DNA of 64,000 nt. It comes from Saprospiraceae bacterium. GTDB lineage: Bacteria > Bacteroidota > Bacteroidia > Chitinophagales > Saprospiraceae. Location: the NCBI GenBank assembly GCA_021739645.1, contig JAIPBL010000001.1:124001-188000 (forward strand). Direction: 5' to 3'. The position numbers and the translations under genes were made by a program. Of the stretch, positions 52,804 through 61,701 are shown piece by piece (within the stretch, counting starts at the first letter, position 1; each line of letters begins with the position of its first letter). The notes under the pieces are model-generated. The model was not told where the DNA came from and made no database searches. It saw only the letters and a program-made list of their open reading frames with translations.

Positions 52804-53820
52804 ATGTCCGATATCGCACCTCCAACCTACGAGAAAAAATCATTCTGGAAACGCCCTGAAGGAGTTACCGGTACCATTTTCCTGTTAGCTGTACTCGGTG
52901 GCTTGGGCTATTTGCTGGCCGTAAACATGGCCGCCATCCTAGCCTTGGCCGCCAACACCATTTACTTGGTACTCATGTTGATGGCTCTTGCGGCGCTGAT
53001 TTACGTCATCCTCGACCCGAAAATGCGCAACTTGATTTGGTACATGTACAAAAGCGTGATGCGCTGGGTGACGGGCGTTTTCGTGCAGATAGACCCGGTG
53101 GGTATCCTGAAAAGCTATGTAGAGGACTTGCAGGATAACCTCGGCAAAATGAGCCAACAGATTGGCAACCTGAAAGGTCAAATCCGTAAGATGAGCACGC
53201 TCATGGAGGAGAACAACAAAGAAATCTCCAACAGCTTGAAGCTGGCCAGCGTTGCGAAGCAACAGAACAACGAGAGCCAGGTGGTACTTGCCACCCGCAA
53301 GGCTGCCCGCTTGCAGGAGACGAACGAGAAATACGCTGCCCTTCATGGCAAGATGGAAATCCTTTACCGTATCCTCGACAAGATGTACAAGAACTCCGAA
53401 ATCTTGCTAGAAGACACGAAGGACCAAGTGAAACTAAAAGAGCAGGAACGCAAGGCTATCCGGGCATCGCACTCGGCCATGAAGTCGGCCATGAGCGTCA
53501 TCTCCGGCGACCCCGACAAGCGGGCAATGTTCGATGCCGCCATTGAAAACATTGCCGACGATGTGGCCAACAAGGTGGGCGAAATGGAGCGATTCATGGA
53601 AATGTCCGCCAATTTCATGGACTCGATTGACCTGCAACAAGGCGTGTTCCAAGAAGAGGGCCTGAAAATGCTGGAAGAATGGGAGGAGAAAAGCACCTTA
53701 ATGCTGCTCGGCCCCAAGTCTGCTTCCAGCGATTCCCTCGACTTGAACCGGCCAACTTCCCGGCCAGAGAAGCAGGGTAGGGGAGACGGCGGCGAGTCCT
53801 ACGACAATCTTTTCAAGTAG
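52804..53820 (+). CDS. Membrane-anchored coiled-coil protein, PspA/IM30-like look
   Basis: 338 residues from the ATG at 52804; the in-frame start at 52762 would translate the AACAATT leader repeat and is rejected. Two membrane helices lie at about 22-40 and 46-64 (TIFLLAVLGGLGYLLAVNMA, then LVLMLMALAALIYVILD). A long coiled coil of about 200 residues follows (SYVEDLQDNLGKMSQQIGNL, RKMSTLMEENNKEISNSLKL, KLKEQERKAIRASHSAMKSA). The pattern is similar to phage-shock PspA/IM30 coiled coils but with membrane helices in front. It ends with a polar tail (SYDNLFK). Function unknown. A bidirectional terminator follows. Confidence 0.65.
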   Translation: MSDIAPPTYEKKSFWKRPEGVTGTIFLLAVLGGLGYLLAVNMAAILALAANTIYLVLMLMALAALIYVILDPKMRNLIWYMYKSVMRWVTGVFVQIDPVGILKSYVEDLQDNLGKMSQQIGNLKGQIRKMSTLMEENNKEISNSLKLASVAKQQNNESQVVLATRKAARLQETNEKYAALHGKMEILYRILDKMYKNSEILLEDTKDQVKLKEQERKAIRASHSAMKSAMSVISGDPDKRAMFDAAIENIADDVANKVGEMERFMEMSANFMDSIDLQQGVFQEEGLKMLEEWEEKSTLMLLGPKSASSDSLDLNRPTSRPEKQGRGDGGESYDNLFK

Positions 53821-53837
53821 CATTGAATGGGTTCTAA

Positions 53838-53873
53838 CGAAAAAAGGCTGCGAATTTTCGCAGCCTTTTTTCG
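53838..53873. terminator. Bidirectional rho-independent terminator
   Basis: CGAAAAAAGGCTGCGAA and its exact complement form a 17-bp stem with only TT as loop, with A-run and T-run flanks on both strands. It lies between the converging genes ending at 53820 (+) and 53879 (-) and serves both. Confidence 0.9.
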
Positions 53874-53878
53874 TAATC

Positions 53879-54238
53879 CTATGAGGTCACTTTTTTCTTT
53901 TTCTTTTTTGTTCGCTCCGCAACAAGGGTGGCCTTTTCCACCCAATCTGCGAGTCGGGACTTATCCGCAATGATATATTCTGGCAAGCTCCAATAAGTCA
54001 TCGTCCGCAGTTTGCCTTTCATCATCACCGAGAAGGGCGTGCTTCCTACCGCTTCAAAATCGGCTTTGTTGCTTTCGTCCACTTTCAAGCGGAGCACGTC
54101 GGTTTCGCCCATCAGGGCGCCCCACATGAATTCGCCACGAAAAAAACCGATGCCGCCAAACATTTTCTTGTGGGTAAAATTTTCTACTTCGGAGAGCTGT
54201 CCGAGCACGTAATCAAGGTATTCTTTCTTTACTGCCAT
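53879..54238 (-). CDS. TfoX N-terminal domain protein
   Basis: 119 residues. KKMFGGIGFFRGEFMWGALM and LRLKVDESNKADFEAVG are typical of the TfoX/Sxy N-terminal domain (MFGGxGxF). The C-terminal tail is a Lys-rich KKKKKKVTS, perhaps for nucleic-acid contact. In gamma-proteobacteria full TfoX controls competence; in Bacteroidota this single domain is common and of unknown role. Confidence 0.8.
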   Translation of the reverse strand: MAVKKEYLDYVLGQLSEVENFTHKKMFGGIGFFRGEFMWGALMGETDVLRLKVDESNKADFEAVGSTPFSVMMKGKLRTMTYWSLPEYIIADKSRLADWVEKATLVAERTKKKKKKVTS

Positions 54239-54464
54239 TAAATATTGCTTTAGTTTTATTAAATCATAGTTTGCAAGGTAATAAAATGGCAGGAACTAAC
54301 AAAAATTAGCGGGAACAAACACGATGCCCTGCCCCTTCCAAATACCTATTTTTCATTTTTATTTTTCATAGAATTAACGTTATAAAACGTATGCGAAAAC
54401 GGCTCCTTATTTCACCTACGCTCTTAATTGCTTCTGCAATGTTTTTTCTAAACGGCAAGAAGAC

Positions 54465-54498
54465 TTTCGATAGATTAAGGATTACTTTCATAGTTTTG
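54465..54498 (+). promoter_or_regulatory. Possible promoter of the ECF sigma operon
   Basis: TTTC (54465-54468), 22-nt spacer, then TAGTTTTG (54491-54498), a perfect TAnnTTTG -7 box. It is 30 nt before the sigma-factor ATG. No other signal was seen in the 289-nt gap 54239-54527. Confidence 0.4.
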
Positions 54499-54527
54499 CC
54501 GCCGTTTGATTTTAATCAAAAACATCA

Positions 54528-55052
54528 ATGCACGAATCAGAAATCATAACTGCATTAAAAGTTGGCGACAAAAACGCCCTCGGAATAGTGTATGACCGTT
54601 ACGGTGCTGTGCTGTTCGGGGTTGTGCTCCGTATTGTGCAATCGCCAGAGGTAGCGGAAGAAGTGGTACAAGATGCTTTTGTGAAAATTTTCAGGAACAT
54701 CAACAGTTTTGACGAAAACAAGGGCAGGTTCTATACCTGGGCATTGAACCTTGCACGGAACACTGCCATTGACGCCACCAGCTCCAGCGATTTTAGAAAC
54801 CGCCAGAAAACTGATCAATTTGACTTTGTTGTATATAGCCATACACACCCAGCAACATCAAGTTCCGTGGGCACGATTGGTCTTCTGGAAGTCATGAATA
54901 AGGTGGAAGAAAAACATCGGACAGTCATTGACCTCGCCTATTTCCAAGGGCATACCCAATCGGAAATTGAGCAGGAAATGAACATTCCAATCGGAACGGT
55001 GAATACCCGTTTGCGTTTGGCCGTTAAAGAACTAAGAAAAGTATTTGGGTAG
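54528..55052 (+). CDS. RNA polymerase sigma-70 factor, ECF type (SigK-like)
   Basis: 174 residues. Region 2 (about 10-80) has YDRYGAVLFGVVLRIVQSPE, VVQDAFVKIFRNINSFDENK and FYTWALNLARNTAID. Region 4 (about 120-172) has VEEKHRTVIDLAYFQGHTQS and MNIPIGTVNTRLRLAVKELR, a clear helix-turn-helix. It directs RNA polymerase to a small regulon and should be held by the anti-sigma factor of the next gene. Absence of signal peptide fits a cytoplasmic protein. Confidence 0.9.
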   Translation: MHESEIITALKVGDKNALGIVYDRYGAVLFGVVLRIVQSPEVAEEVVQDAFVKIFRNINSFDENKGRFYTWALNLARNTAIDATSSSDFRNRQKTDQFDFVVYSHTHPATSSSVGTIGLLEVMNKVEEKHRTVIDLAYFQGHTQSEIEQEMNIPIGTVNTRLRLAVKELRKVFG

Positions 55053-55112
55053 TCAATTCGACTTGTTCCATCAACGACAGCCAATGGCCAACTTTCAAAA
55101 CTGCCAACTGAA

Positions 55113-55958
55113 ATGAACCTTCAAGCATACATAACATCCGGCATTTTGGAGCTGTACGTTCACGGCCTCGCTTCCCCTGAAGAAATTCGGGAAGTGGAAG
55201 CCATGGCCGAACAGCACCCGGAAATACAGCAGGAGATTGAAGCTATCCGAAAGACACTGGAAGCATACACTGGTTTGCATGGTGTACAGCCGCCAGCAGG
55301 TTTGAAGGACAAAATAATGCAGCGGCTTGAGGGTGTGCCAAAAGGAGGCGCTAAAGTCAGGCCGAACAAGGAAAATACAAGTAGCCAACCTCATGGGTAC
55401 GAGCTTGGTCCTCAAGGCGAAACCAGTATCGCTTCCATCGCTACCTGGATATTGGGCTTGGCGCTGTTGGGCGCCTGCGTAGCGGTTTTTCTGTTTTGGC
55501 AACAAGCTGAAAGAGCTACCGAGCAAGTAAAGGCAGCTCAAACACAGCTGGAACAACATCAAAAAGATTGCGAAGCAGAAAAAGCAAAAGCCAATAAAAT
55601 AAATGAGCAGTTCATCGCCATCCGTCATTGGGATACCAAACCGGTGCAGATGAAAGGCACCGAACTCGGCGGCGATGCATTCGCTGTGGTTTATTGGAAC
55701 AATGTCAAAAAATTAGCCCTACTGGATGTGGTAAAACTGCCAGAACCCGCCGTTGACAAGCAGTATCAACTTTGGGCCATCGTGGGTGGCAAACCTACCG
55801 ACATGGGCGTTTTCGAATTGGCAGCTGCAGCTGGTTTGCAAGAAGTCCCCTTCATCAACAACCCGCAAGCCTTTGCCGTTACGCTAGAGCCAAAAGGTGG
55901 CAGTCAGACCCCAACCCTGGACCAGATGTATGTGGTGGGGAACGTTGCGAAGGGTTGA
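55113..55958 (+). CDS. RskA-like anti-sigma factor
   Basis: 281 residues, 60 nt after the sigma gene. The N-terminal anti-sigma helical domain (about 1-75, ITSGILELYVHGLASPEEIR) is cytoplasmic. One membrane helix at about 109-130 (ATWILGLALLGACVAVFLFW) is followed by a short coiled coil. A periplasmic RskA C-terminal domain ends it (about 175-280, AVVYWNNVKKLALLDVVKLP, YQLWAIVGGKPTDMGVFEL). The RskA domain with this partner is the usual SigK-RskA arrangement. It probably holds the ECF sigma at the membrane until a signal releases it. Confidence 0.87.
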   Translation: MNLQAYITSGILELYVHGLASPEEIREVEAMAEQHPEIQQEIEAIRKTLEAYTGLHGVQPPAGLKDKIMQRLEGVPKGGAKVRPNKENTSSQPHGYELGPQGETSIASIATWILGLALLGACVAVFLFWQQAERATEQVKAAQTQLEQHQKDCEAEKAKANKINEQFIAIRHWDTKPVQMKGTELGGDAFAVVYWNNVKKLALLDVVKLPEPAVDKQYQLWAIVGGKPTDMGVFELAAAAGLQEVPFINNPQAFAVTLEPKGGSQTPTLDQMYVVGNVAKG

Positions 55959-55981
55959 AAAAAATAATACCTTTGGTGTAA

Positions 55982-56179
55982 ATGGATGAGAAAACGAAAA
56001 ATGAGCTGCTAAAGGCACTTGCTTTGCGTGAGCTGATTACGAAGGGCAAGTTGCAGTTTTATGTAAAATATCGTTTTGAAATTCCTGAAGGAAGCAAATA
56101 TGCCGACGAAAGAATTAACTTTCATCTTGACGAATTAACGCAGATTTGGGCTTTTCGTGAAGAACTAAAAAATAGTTGA
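55982..56179 (+). CDS. Very small hypothetical protein (first of a pair)
   Basis: 65 residues, charged and helical, without membrane helix. It starts with MDEKTKNELLKALALREL and ends with a mixed charged region (YADERINFHLDELTQIWAFR). It stops 1 nt before the next small gene starts. The AT-rich composition resembles the other toxin-antitoxin genes of this window. A two-gene regulatory or toxin-antitoxin pair is possible but unproven. Confidence 0.5.
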   Translation: MDEKTKNELLKALALRELITKGKLQFYVKYRFEIPEGSKYADERINFHLDELTQIWAFREELKNS

Positions 56180-56180
56180 C

Positions 56181-56417
56181 ATGACATCAACCGCACTTAA
56201 AGCAAGGGATTTTGAGTCATATTATTTAGAGTACTTTATGATGACTTCAGAAGAGGAAATAAATGCATTCTGGAAAAGGATGGACAATGAAATCGTTAAC
56301 ATGAATGAAGCTGAAAAAAGGAATTTTTTTCAACAATTGGACGAGAGCTTGAAGCAAGAATCGGTCAAGACCAATGAAGTATTTCAAAAAGTTAAAGCTG
56401 CTTTGGCAAAAAAATAA
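56181..56417 (+). CDS. Very small hypothetical protein (second of a pair)
   Basis: 78 residues, helical, acidic N-half and Lys-rich end (VFQKVKAALAKK). It begins 1 nt after the previous small gene, so the two should be co-translated. No family recognised. It ends 49 nt before rpe. Confidence 0.5.
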   Translation: MTSTALKARDFESYYLEYFMMTSEEEINAFWKRMDNEIVNMNEAEKRNFFQQLDESLKQESVKTNEVFQKVKAALAKK

Positions 56418-56466
56418 CTTGTTTATTTCCGCTCCAACCCAATGTCTCTTCTAAAAATTTTGTAGA

Positions 56467-57138
56467 ATGCCTCACCTCATCGCCCCCTCCATCCTCGCCG
56501 CAAACTACCGCAATCTCCAAGCCGACTTCGACATGGTCAACCGCAGTGAAGCGGACTGGTACCATGTGGACGTGATGGACGGTCGTTTTGTGCCAAACAT
56601 CTCGTTTGGGATGTTCATCGTAGAGTTTATGAAGAAAATGGCCACGAAACCCCTCGACGTGCACCTGATGATTTTGGAACCGGAGAAGTATGTTGAAGAC
56701 TTCCGGAAAGCTGGGGCTGACGTGATTACGGTTCATTATGAAGCCTGCCCGCACCTGCATCGCACTATCCAACAAATCAAGGAAACTGGTGCGAAAGCTG
56801 GGGTTGCACTCAATCCTCACACACCTGTCAGCCTGCTAAGTGAGGTAATCGAAGACCTCGACATGGTGCTGTTGATGTCAGTAAATCCGGGCTTTGGCGG
56901 CCAAAAATTCATTTACAATACCATCCCGAAAATTCGGCAATTACGGGAAATGATTACCACGAAAAACACCAACACCCTCATTGAAATTGATGGTGGAGTG
57001 GGGCTTCAAAATGCGGAAGAAATCCTTCGGACTGGCGCCAATGTGCTGGTAGCTGGCAGCAGTGTGTTTGGCTCGGCGAACCCTGCCGAGACCATTGCGA
57101 AGCTGAAAGCAATTGGAAAAGATGAGGTTTGGGTTTGA
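56467..57138 (+). CDS. rpe: Ribulose-phosphate 3-epimerase
   Basis: 223 residues, full length TIM barrel. Family motifs are IAPSILAANYRNLQADFDMV, WYHVDVMDGRFVPNISFG (metal ligands His and Asp), PLDVHLMI, VITVHYEACPHLH, MSVNPGFGGQKFI and IEIDGGVGLQNA. It interconverts ribulose-5-phosphate and xylulose-5-phosphate in the pentose phosphate pathway, cytoplasmic. The 3' end abuts palindromic repeats at 57144. Confidence 0.95.
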   Translation: MPHLIAPSILAANYRNLQADFDMVNRSEADWYHVDVMDGRFVPNISFGMFIVEFMKKMATKPLDVHLMILEPEKYVEDFRKAGADVITVHYEACPHLHRTIQQIKETGAKAGVALNPHTPVSLLSEVIEDLDMVLLMSVNPGFGGQKFIYNTIPKIRQLREMITTKNTNTLIEIDGGVGLQNAEEILRTGANVLVAGSSVFGSANPAETIAKLKAIGKDEVWV

Positions 57139-57143
57139 AACGT

Positions 57144-57227
57144 GCCGTCGAACTCCAATGTGCCGTCGAACTCCAGTTCGACGGTGTGAAAAACAAGTGA
57201 CTCACTCCGCCGAACTGGAGTTCGGCG
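57144..57227. repeat. TCGAACT/GCCGAACT palindrome cluster
   Basis: A half copy CCGTCGAACTCCA (57144-57156), a perfect 22-nt palindrome (57163-57184, half-site CCGTCGAACT around CC) and a perfect 20-nt palindrome CGCCGAACTGGAGTTCGGCG (57208-57227). Same build, with a 2-nt centre, as the palindromes in the 28238-28558 repeats. It fills the gap between rpe and the ostA-like gene. Confidence 0.7.
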
Positions 57228-57289
57228 ACACAATTGTTACCAAAACCCCAACGCAGCACCCTTCGTCCACAGCCTTCGTTTTTACCAAC

Positions 57290-59488
57290 ATGAAATTGAT
57301 GCGGCATAGTATTATCCTATTAGGTTGTCTGTTCTTTACCCTTTCGGCCTTCGGCCAAAAGGGTAAGCCAACAGCTCCCGCAACTCGCCCAAACGCGCCA
57401 GTTGCACTGGTTGACACCTCCGGCAGTGATTTCATCAACATCCTTTTTTCAGACGAATTCAGCTACAACCTGACTGGTATTGACACCATTAAGCGGCTTA
57501 TAGGCAACGTGGAACTGAACCAAGATGATGTCTATCTTTTTTGCGACAGCGCCAATATCCTCAACAGCCAACGTGTATTGGCACAAGGCCATTTCATCCT
57601 CCAGCAAGGTGATTCCACCACCATCTTCTCTGATTCGGCGCTGTACCGAGCTGATACCAAAATTGCTGACCTCTACCGAGATGTTTCGCTGGTGAAAGGG
57701 CAGCAAAAACTGTTCACCGACCACCTCACTTACGACGCCAATACCAAAATCGCCACTTACCTCACAGGGGCAACCCTGACGGATGATTCCACTTTTTTGA
57801 CCAGCGTGAAAGGCTACTACCACGCCGACAACGACGATGTTTTTTTTCGGGAAAAAGTAGTGGTCGAAAGCCCGGATTTCTCGCTCCGAACGGACACTCT
57901 GAAGTTCAATGCCCGCTCGAAAGTCGTGACCTTCGTGGCGCCAACGCTGATAGTTCAGGACACCGCCCGCATTTACACGGAAAGCGGCAACTACGACATC
58001 CCAAACAAAAAAGGCATTTTTAACAAGAATCCGCAGTATCTCAAGAACGACCAAAAAGCCTGGGCGAGGCGCATGGAATATGACGGAAACAAGGAGGAAA
58101 TAATTCTGGCAGGTGACGCTCATTTTCTGGACAGCACCACCACCGCCACTGCCGACCGAATCATTTACAACGAACGACTTGGGGTGACCATCCTGCAAGG
58201 CCATGCCTTCGTAAAGGATGATAAGCGAATCATAACAGGGGACACGGTTGTCTATAATTCAAAAAAAGGCACCTATTCCACCCGTGGGCGGTCTCATGTG
58301 GAGGATGGGAGCCAGGTGCTCGATGCCAACAAACTTGACTACGACAAAGAGCGGGAGATGGGTATTGCGGTGGGGAACGTGATATGGCAAGATACGACGG
58401 AGCGATTGACCGTGGTTTGTGAATTTGCGGAGCACAGCAAGCAGAAAAACTACCTAAAAGCCAGCGGTGGAAAGTACGGCAGGCCATTGCTCATCAAGGT
58501 CATTGATGGCGACTCACTTTATGTTAGCGCCGACACACTGATGTCGTTAAAACCCGATACGCTTGCTGCACCCGAACCCGATAGCTTGCAAATCATCGAA
58601 CTTAGCAACCAGGATTCCACAACTTTAGATTCCACAGTTGCTCCAAAACCAAAGCAAAAAATCGCCACCAAAAGCGAACCAGTCCCGAAAAAATCGAACG
58701 AACCAGTGCCAGTCGTTCCTGAAAAACTTTTTGAGCTTCCTTCGGAAAATGACAGTTTGAAAACTCTCCCAATCGTACCTCAAGATTCAGTCCTTTCTGA
58801 TTCCACCACGTCACCCAATCGTAAATCGTCAGTCGTAAATCGTAAATCCGAAGACGACCGCATCATCCTCGCCTTCCACGATGTGCGCATTTTCAAAAAG
58901 GATTTACAAGCGCTCTGCGATTCGCTGTCGTACAGCTCGGTGGACTCGATGTTCCGGCTGTTCAAAGCGCCCATCATCTGGTCGGACACCTCGCAATTCA
59001 CCGCCGACACGGTGAATATCCAACTCGCAAACGACAAGATTGACCGGATTTTCCTTCGGCAAAACAGCTTCATCGTCAACTCACCGGACGAGTTTTTTTT
59101 CAACCAAATCAAGGGAAAAAACAGCATCGCCATGTTCGACAGCAGCGAGCTTCGGCGGGTTAGGGTGGTCGGGAATGCCGAATCGGTCTATTATGCCCTT
59201 GACGACGACAAGGCGTATATCGGGGTGAACAAAACCGTGTGCAGCGAGATGTTGATATATTTCGGTGACAACGAAGTGGAGGGCATCAAGTTTTACATCA
59301 AGCCGAAAGCCACACTTTTTCCGATGAAAAAAGCCGACCATGAGGGGCTGAAAATGGCTGGGTTCAGTTGGCAAATGGAGCGGCGACCAGGGTCTGTGGA
59401 GGATTTGTTGAAGGCGAAAACGGTGGTGGTTGTGCCAGTTGTTGCGCCAGTGGAGGAGCAGCCAAAACAGGTAGAGGAGGAGAAATAG
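57290..59488 (+). CDS. OstA-like/LptA-type protein, exported
   Basis: 732 residues from the ATG at 57290 (MKLMRHSIILLGCLFFTLSA is a signal peptide). An upstream in-frame start at 57113 would translate the palindrome cluster and is rejected. The body is made of OstA-type strands: LIGNVELNQDDVYLFCDSAN, RVLAQGHFILQQGDST, VNIQLANDKIDRIFLRQNSF. In Bacteroidota such OstA-like proteins are linked with LPS transport and outer-membrane assembly. At residues about 509-521 (58814-58851) the coding sequence contains NRKSSVVNRKS, which is a copy of the intergenic GTAAATCGTAAATCC repeat. The end has a low-complexity acidic tail (VEEQPKQVEEEK). Confidence 0.75.
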   Translation: MKLMRHSIILLGCLFFTLSAFGQKGKPTAPATRPNAPVALVDTSGSDFINILFSDEFSYNLTGIDTIKRLIGNVELNQDDVYLFCDSANILNSQRVLAQGHFILQQGDSTTIFSDSALYRADTKIADLYRDVSLVKGQQKLFTDHLTYDANTKIATYLTGATLTDDSTFLTSVKGYYHADNDDVFFREKVVVESPDFSLRTDTLKFNARSKVVTFVAPTLIVQDTARIYTESGNYDIPNKKGIFNKNPQYLKNDQKAWARRMEYDGNKEEIILAGDAHFLDSTTTATADRIIYNERLGVTILQGHAFVKDDKRIITGDTVVYNSKKGTYSTRGRSHVEDGSQVLDANKLDYDKEREMGIAVGNVIWQDTTERLTVVCEFAEHSKQKNYLKASGGKYGRPLLIKVIDGDSLYVSADTLMSLKPDTLAAPEPDSLQIIELSNQDSTTLDSTVAPKPKQKIATKSEPVPKKSNEPVPVVPEKLFELPSENDSLKTLPIVPQDSVLSDSTTSPNRKSSVVNRKSEDDRIILAFHDVRIFKKDLQALCDSLSYSSVDSMFRLFKAPIIWSDTSQFTADTVNIQLANDKIDRIFLRQNSFIVNSPDEFFFNQIKGKNSIAMFDSSELRRVRVVGNAESVYYALDDDKAYIGVNKTVCSEMLIYFGDNEVEGIKFYIKPKATLFPMKKADHEGLKMAGFSWQMERRPGSVEDLLKAKTVVVVPVVAPVEEQPKQVEEEK
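58814..58851 (+). repeat. Interspersed repeat inside the ostA-like coding region
   Basis: CCCAATCGTAAATCG followed by GTCGTAAATCGTAAATCCGA lies in frame and codes NRKSSVVNRKS. The intergenic copy at 31162-31186 has the same text on the other strand. This is the sequence evidence that the repeat has been taken into a coding region. Confidence 0.65.
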
Positions 59489-59501
59489 CGGGCTATTTAT
59501 G

Positions 59502-59534
59502 CGTTGCAACTCCAATCTTTATTGTCTAAATTTG
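59502..59534 (+). promoter_or_regulatory. Probable promoter of the second Uma2 gene
   Basis: GTTG at 59502-59505, 21-nt spacer, then TAAATTTG at 59527-59534, a perfect TAnnTTTG -7 box. The ATG at 59551 is only about 10 nt after the expected start, a short leader. Confidence 0.5.
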
Positions 59535-59550
59535 CCTAAAAAAGAAAAGC

Positions 59551-60132
59551 ATGGTCGCAGAAACCACAGGTACTTACACCGTTCAAGAATACCTCAAATT
59601 GGAAAGGAGGACAGGGCGGAAGTACGCATTCTATGACGGAAAACTCGAACAAATGGCTGGCGGAACCTTACCTCACAACACGGTATCAGCAAATGTATTT
59701 GGTTTGCTTTACCCCCATATCATTTCACATCCTGAGATGCAAATTTTCAGTAGTGACCAGAAAATTTATTTACCTAAATTCAATTTTTATCTCTACCCAG
59801 ATGTGGTTGTAATTACTGGCGAACCGATTGTGACGGACAACGAAGCCGACGCCATCATCAACCCGCTGCTTATCATCGAGACTTTATCCAAAAACACAGA
59901 ACGGTACGACCGTGGCCAGAAGTTTGTCGAATACCAAAGCCTGCCTTCGTTCAAAGAATACGTGCTGCTACGGCAGGATGCACCAGAAGCCTACTGTTAT
60001 TTCCGGGAAGAGCCGGATGTTTGGCGCTCAAAGGAGGTGGCGGGGTTGGAGAATGAGGTGCATTTTCAGAGCATTGACTTTAGGCTTGAATTGACCAAAA
60101 TTTATTACAAGGTCAAGTTTGGGGATAAATAA
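59551..60132 (+). CDS. Uma2 family (DUF820) endonuclease-like protein, second copy
   Basis: 193 residues. The same core as the copy at 20406: YAFYDGKLEQMAGG, YLYPDVVVITGEP, then PLLIIETLSKNTERYDRGQK and YQSLPSFKEYVLL. The two copies share the fold motifs but little other sequence, so they are not a recent duplication. The function is unknown; the fold is restriction-endonuclease-like. It has its own promoter and faces the nhaC gene. Confidence 0.85.
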   Translation: MVAETTGTYTVQEYLKLERRTGRKYAFYDGKLEQMAGGTLPHNTVSANVFGLLYPHIISHPEMQIFSSDQKIYLPKFNFYLYPDVVVITGEPIVTDNEADAIINPLLIIETLSKNTERYDRGQKFVEYQSLPSFKEYVLLRQDAPEAYCYFREEPDVWRSKEVAGLENEVHFQSIDFRLELTKIYYKVKFGDK

Positions 60133-60173
60133 GTCTTCCCTGTCCTGGAGTTTTGATTTGAAAATGAAGTGAT

Positions 60174-60194
60174 GGCGTGGCTCGAAGCCACGCC
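60174..60194. repeat. GGCGTGGCT-CGA-AGCCACGCC hairpin
   Basis: A perfect 9-bp stem with a 3-nt loop between converging genes (60132 + and 60229 -). It may end transcription in both directions, though it lacks T-runs. A degenerate relative lies at about 31258. Confidence 0.5.
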
Positions 60195-60228
60195 GTCGCT
60201 TGGGCTAATTCGTCTTGCATTTCCAGTC

Positions 60229-61701
60229 TTATTTTTCTACCACCAATTCATCTCCTTTCACCAACTGCCTAATCTTAATATTCAAAGCCGCAAACAACAA
60301 GGTCATGAATGGGCTTAGGTAATTGAAAATAGCATAAATAAAATAGTCAAAAACCGATACGCCGAGCACGCCAGACTGATAGGCTCCGCAAGTATTCCAA
60401 GGCACGAGCACAGAGGTCACGGTGCCGCTGTCTTCCAAGGTTCGGCTCAGGTTTTCGGGTGCAAGACCCCGTTTTTGGTATGCTTTCGCAAACATTTTAC
60501 CAGGCACAACGATGGCAAGGTACTGGTCAGAAGCAGTCACGTTGATGGCGAGACAACTGGCCACCGTGCTGGCAAAAAGGCCAAACACCGAATGTGCCAT
60601 GCCCAGCAAGGCATTGCTGATGCGGCTCAATGCACCGATGGCGTCCATCACTCCACCAAACACCATAGCGCACATGACGAGCCAGATAGTGCCCATCATT
60701 CCAGCCATGCCTTTGGCGTTGAAGAGGTCGCTGAGGGTGGCGTTGTCGGTAGCGATGCTCGTGCCTTCCGTCATGGCCATCATCACACCTTTGTAGGCGC
60801 TGGTGAATGTCAGGCTATCCGCACCAGCTATTTTTTGCACCACATCCGGTTGGAAAATAATGGCGAAAACCGCCCCCAGCAAGCTGCCAATCAAAAGGGC
60901 AATGATGGGCTGTGTTTTTTTGACAATCATCAAGATGACGGCCAATGGCACCAAGAAAAGCCAACCATTGATGTTGAAAGATTGCTTGATGGAAGCGAGG
61001 ATTGGGGCAGGGTCGGCGACCCCAGAAGTGTCCTGCGCATAGTTCAGTATCACAAAAACGATGAGGGTGATGATGATGGTCGGCACCGTAGTGTAGGCCA
61101 TATACCGGATATGCGTGAAAAGCTCGCTGCCCGCCATGGCCGGAGCGAGGTTGGTGGTGTCGGACAGCGGCGACATTTTATCCCCAAAATAAGCACCTGA
61201 AACCACCGCCCCTGCCACCATTCCAACAGGCATTCCGATGGCTTTGCCAATGCCGATGAGGGCGATGCCCACGGTGGCAGAGGTCGTCCAAGAGCTGCCT
61301 GTGGCCAAGGAAATGATGGAGCAAATTACCAGTGTGGCTGGCAGAAAAATACTCGGATGAAGTATTTGCAAGCCATAATAAATCATGGCGGGAATGATGC
61401 CGCTGATGAGCCAAGACCCGGCCAATGCTCCCACCAACAAGAGTATCAAAATAGCCCCAGAAGTTGATTTGAAATTTTGGCCCACTTCCTCCAGCATTGT
61501 TTTATAGCTCACTTTGTTGCGAAAGCCAACAACGGCTGCTACTGCCCCGCCAATGAGCAAGATGAACTGGTTGGAGCCGCTCAAGGCATTATCGCCAAAT
61601 ACGTAAACATTGTGGGCCAACAGCGCAACCAATACGATGACTGGGAGGAGCGCTTCCCAGATATTGAGTTCTTTGTTCCGAATAATTTTATGGTCTTCCA
61701 T
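60229..61701 (-). CDS. nhaC: Na+/H+ antiporter NhaC
   Basis: 490 residues with about 11-12 membrane helices. Family features are ISLATGSSWTTSATVGIALI, VVSGAYFGDKMSPLSDTTNL with conserved Asp residues, FGGVMDAIGALSRI, ASDQYLAIVVPGKMFA and LVPWNTCGAYQSGVLG. It exchanges external H+ for internal Na+ across the inner membrane for salt and pH balance. The start codon lies directly after a small inverted repeat (61702-61737). Full length. Confidence 0.93.
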   Translation of the reverse strand: MEDHKIIRNKELNIWEALLPVIVLVALLAHNVYVFGDNALSGSNQFILLIGGAVAAVVGFRNKVSYKTMLEEVGQNFKSTSGAILILLLVGALAGSWLISGIIPAMIYYGLQILHPSIFLPATLVICSIISLATGSSWTTSATVGIALIGIGKAIGMPVGMVAGAVVSGAYFGDKMSPLSDTTNLAPAMAGSELFTHIRYMAYTTVPTIIITLIVFVILNYAQDTSGVADPAPILASIKQSFNINGWLFLVPLAVILMIVKKTQPIIALLIGSLLGAVFAIIFQPDVVQKIAGADSLTFTSAYKGVMMAMTEGTSIATDNATLSDLFNAKGMAGMMGTIWLVMCAMVFGGVMDAIGALSRISNALLGMAHSVFGLFASTVASCLAINVTASDQYLAIVVPGKMFAKAYQKRGLAPENLSRTLEDSGTVTSVLVPWNTCGAYQSGVLGVSVFDYFIYAIFNYLSPFMTLLFAALNIKIRQLVKGDELVVEK

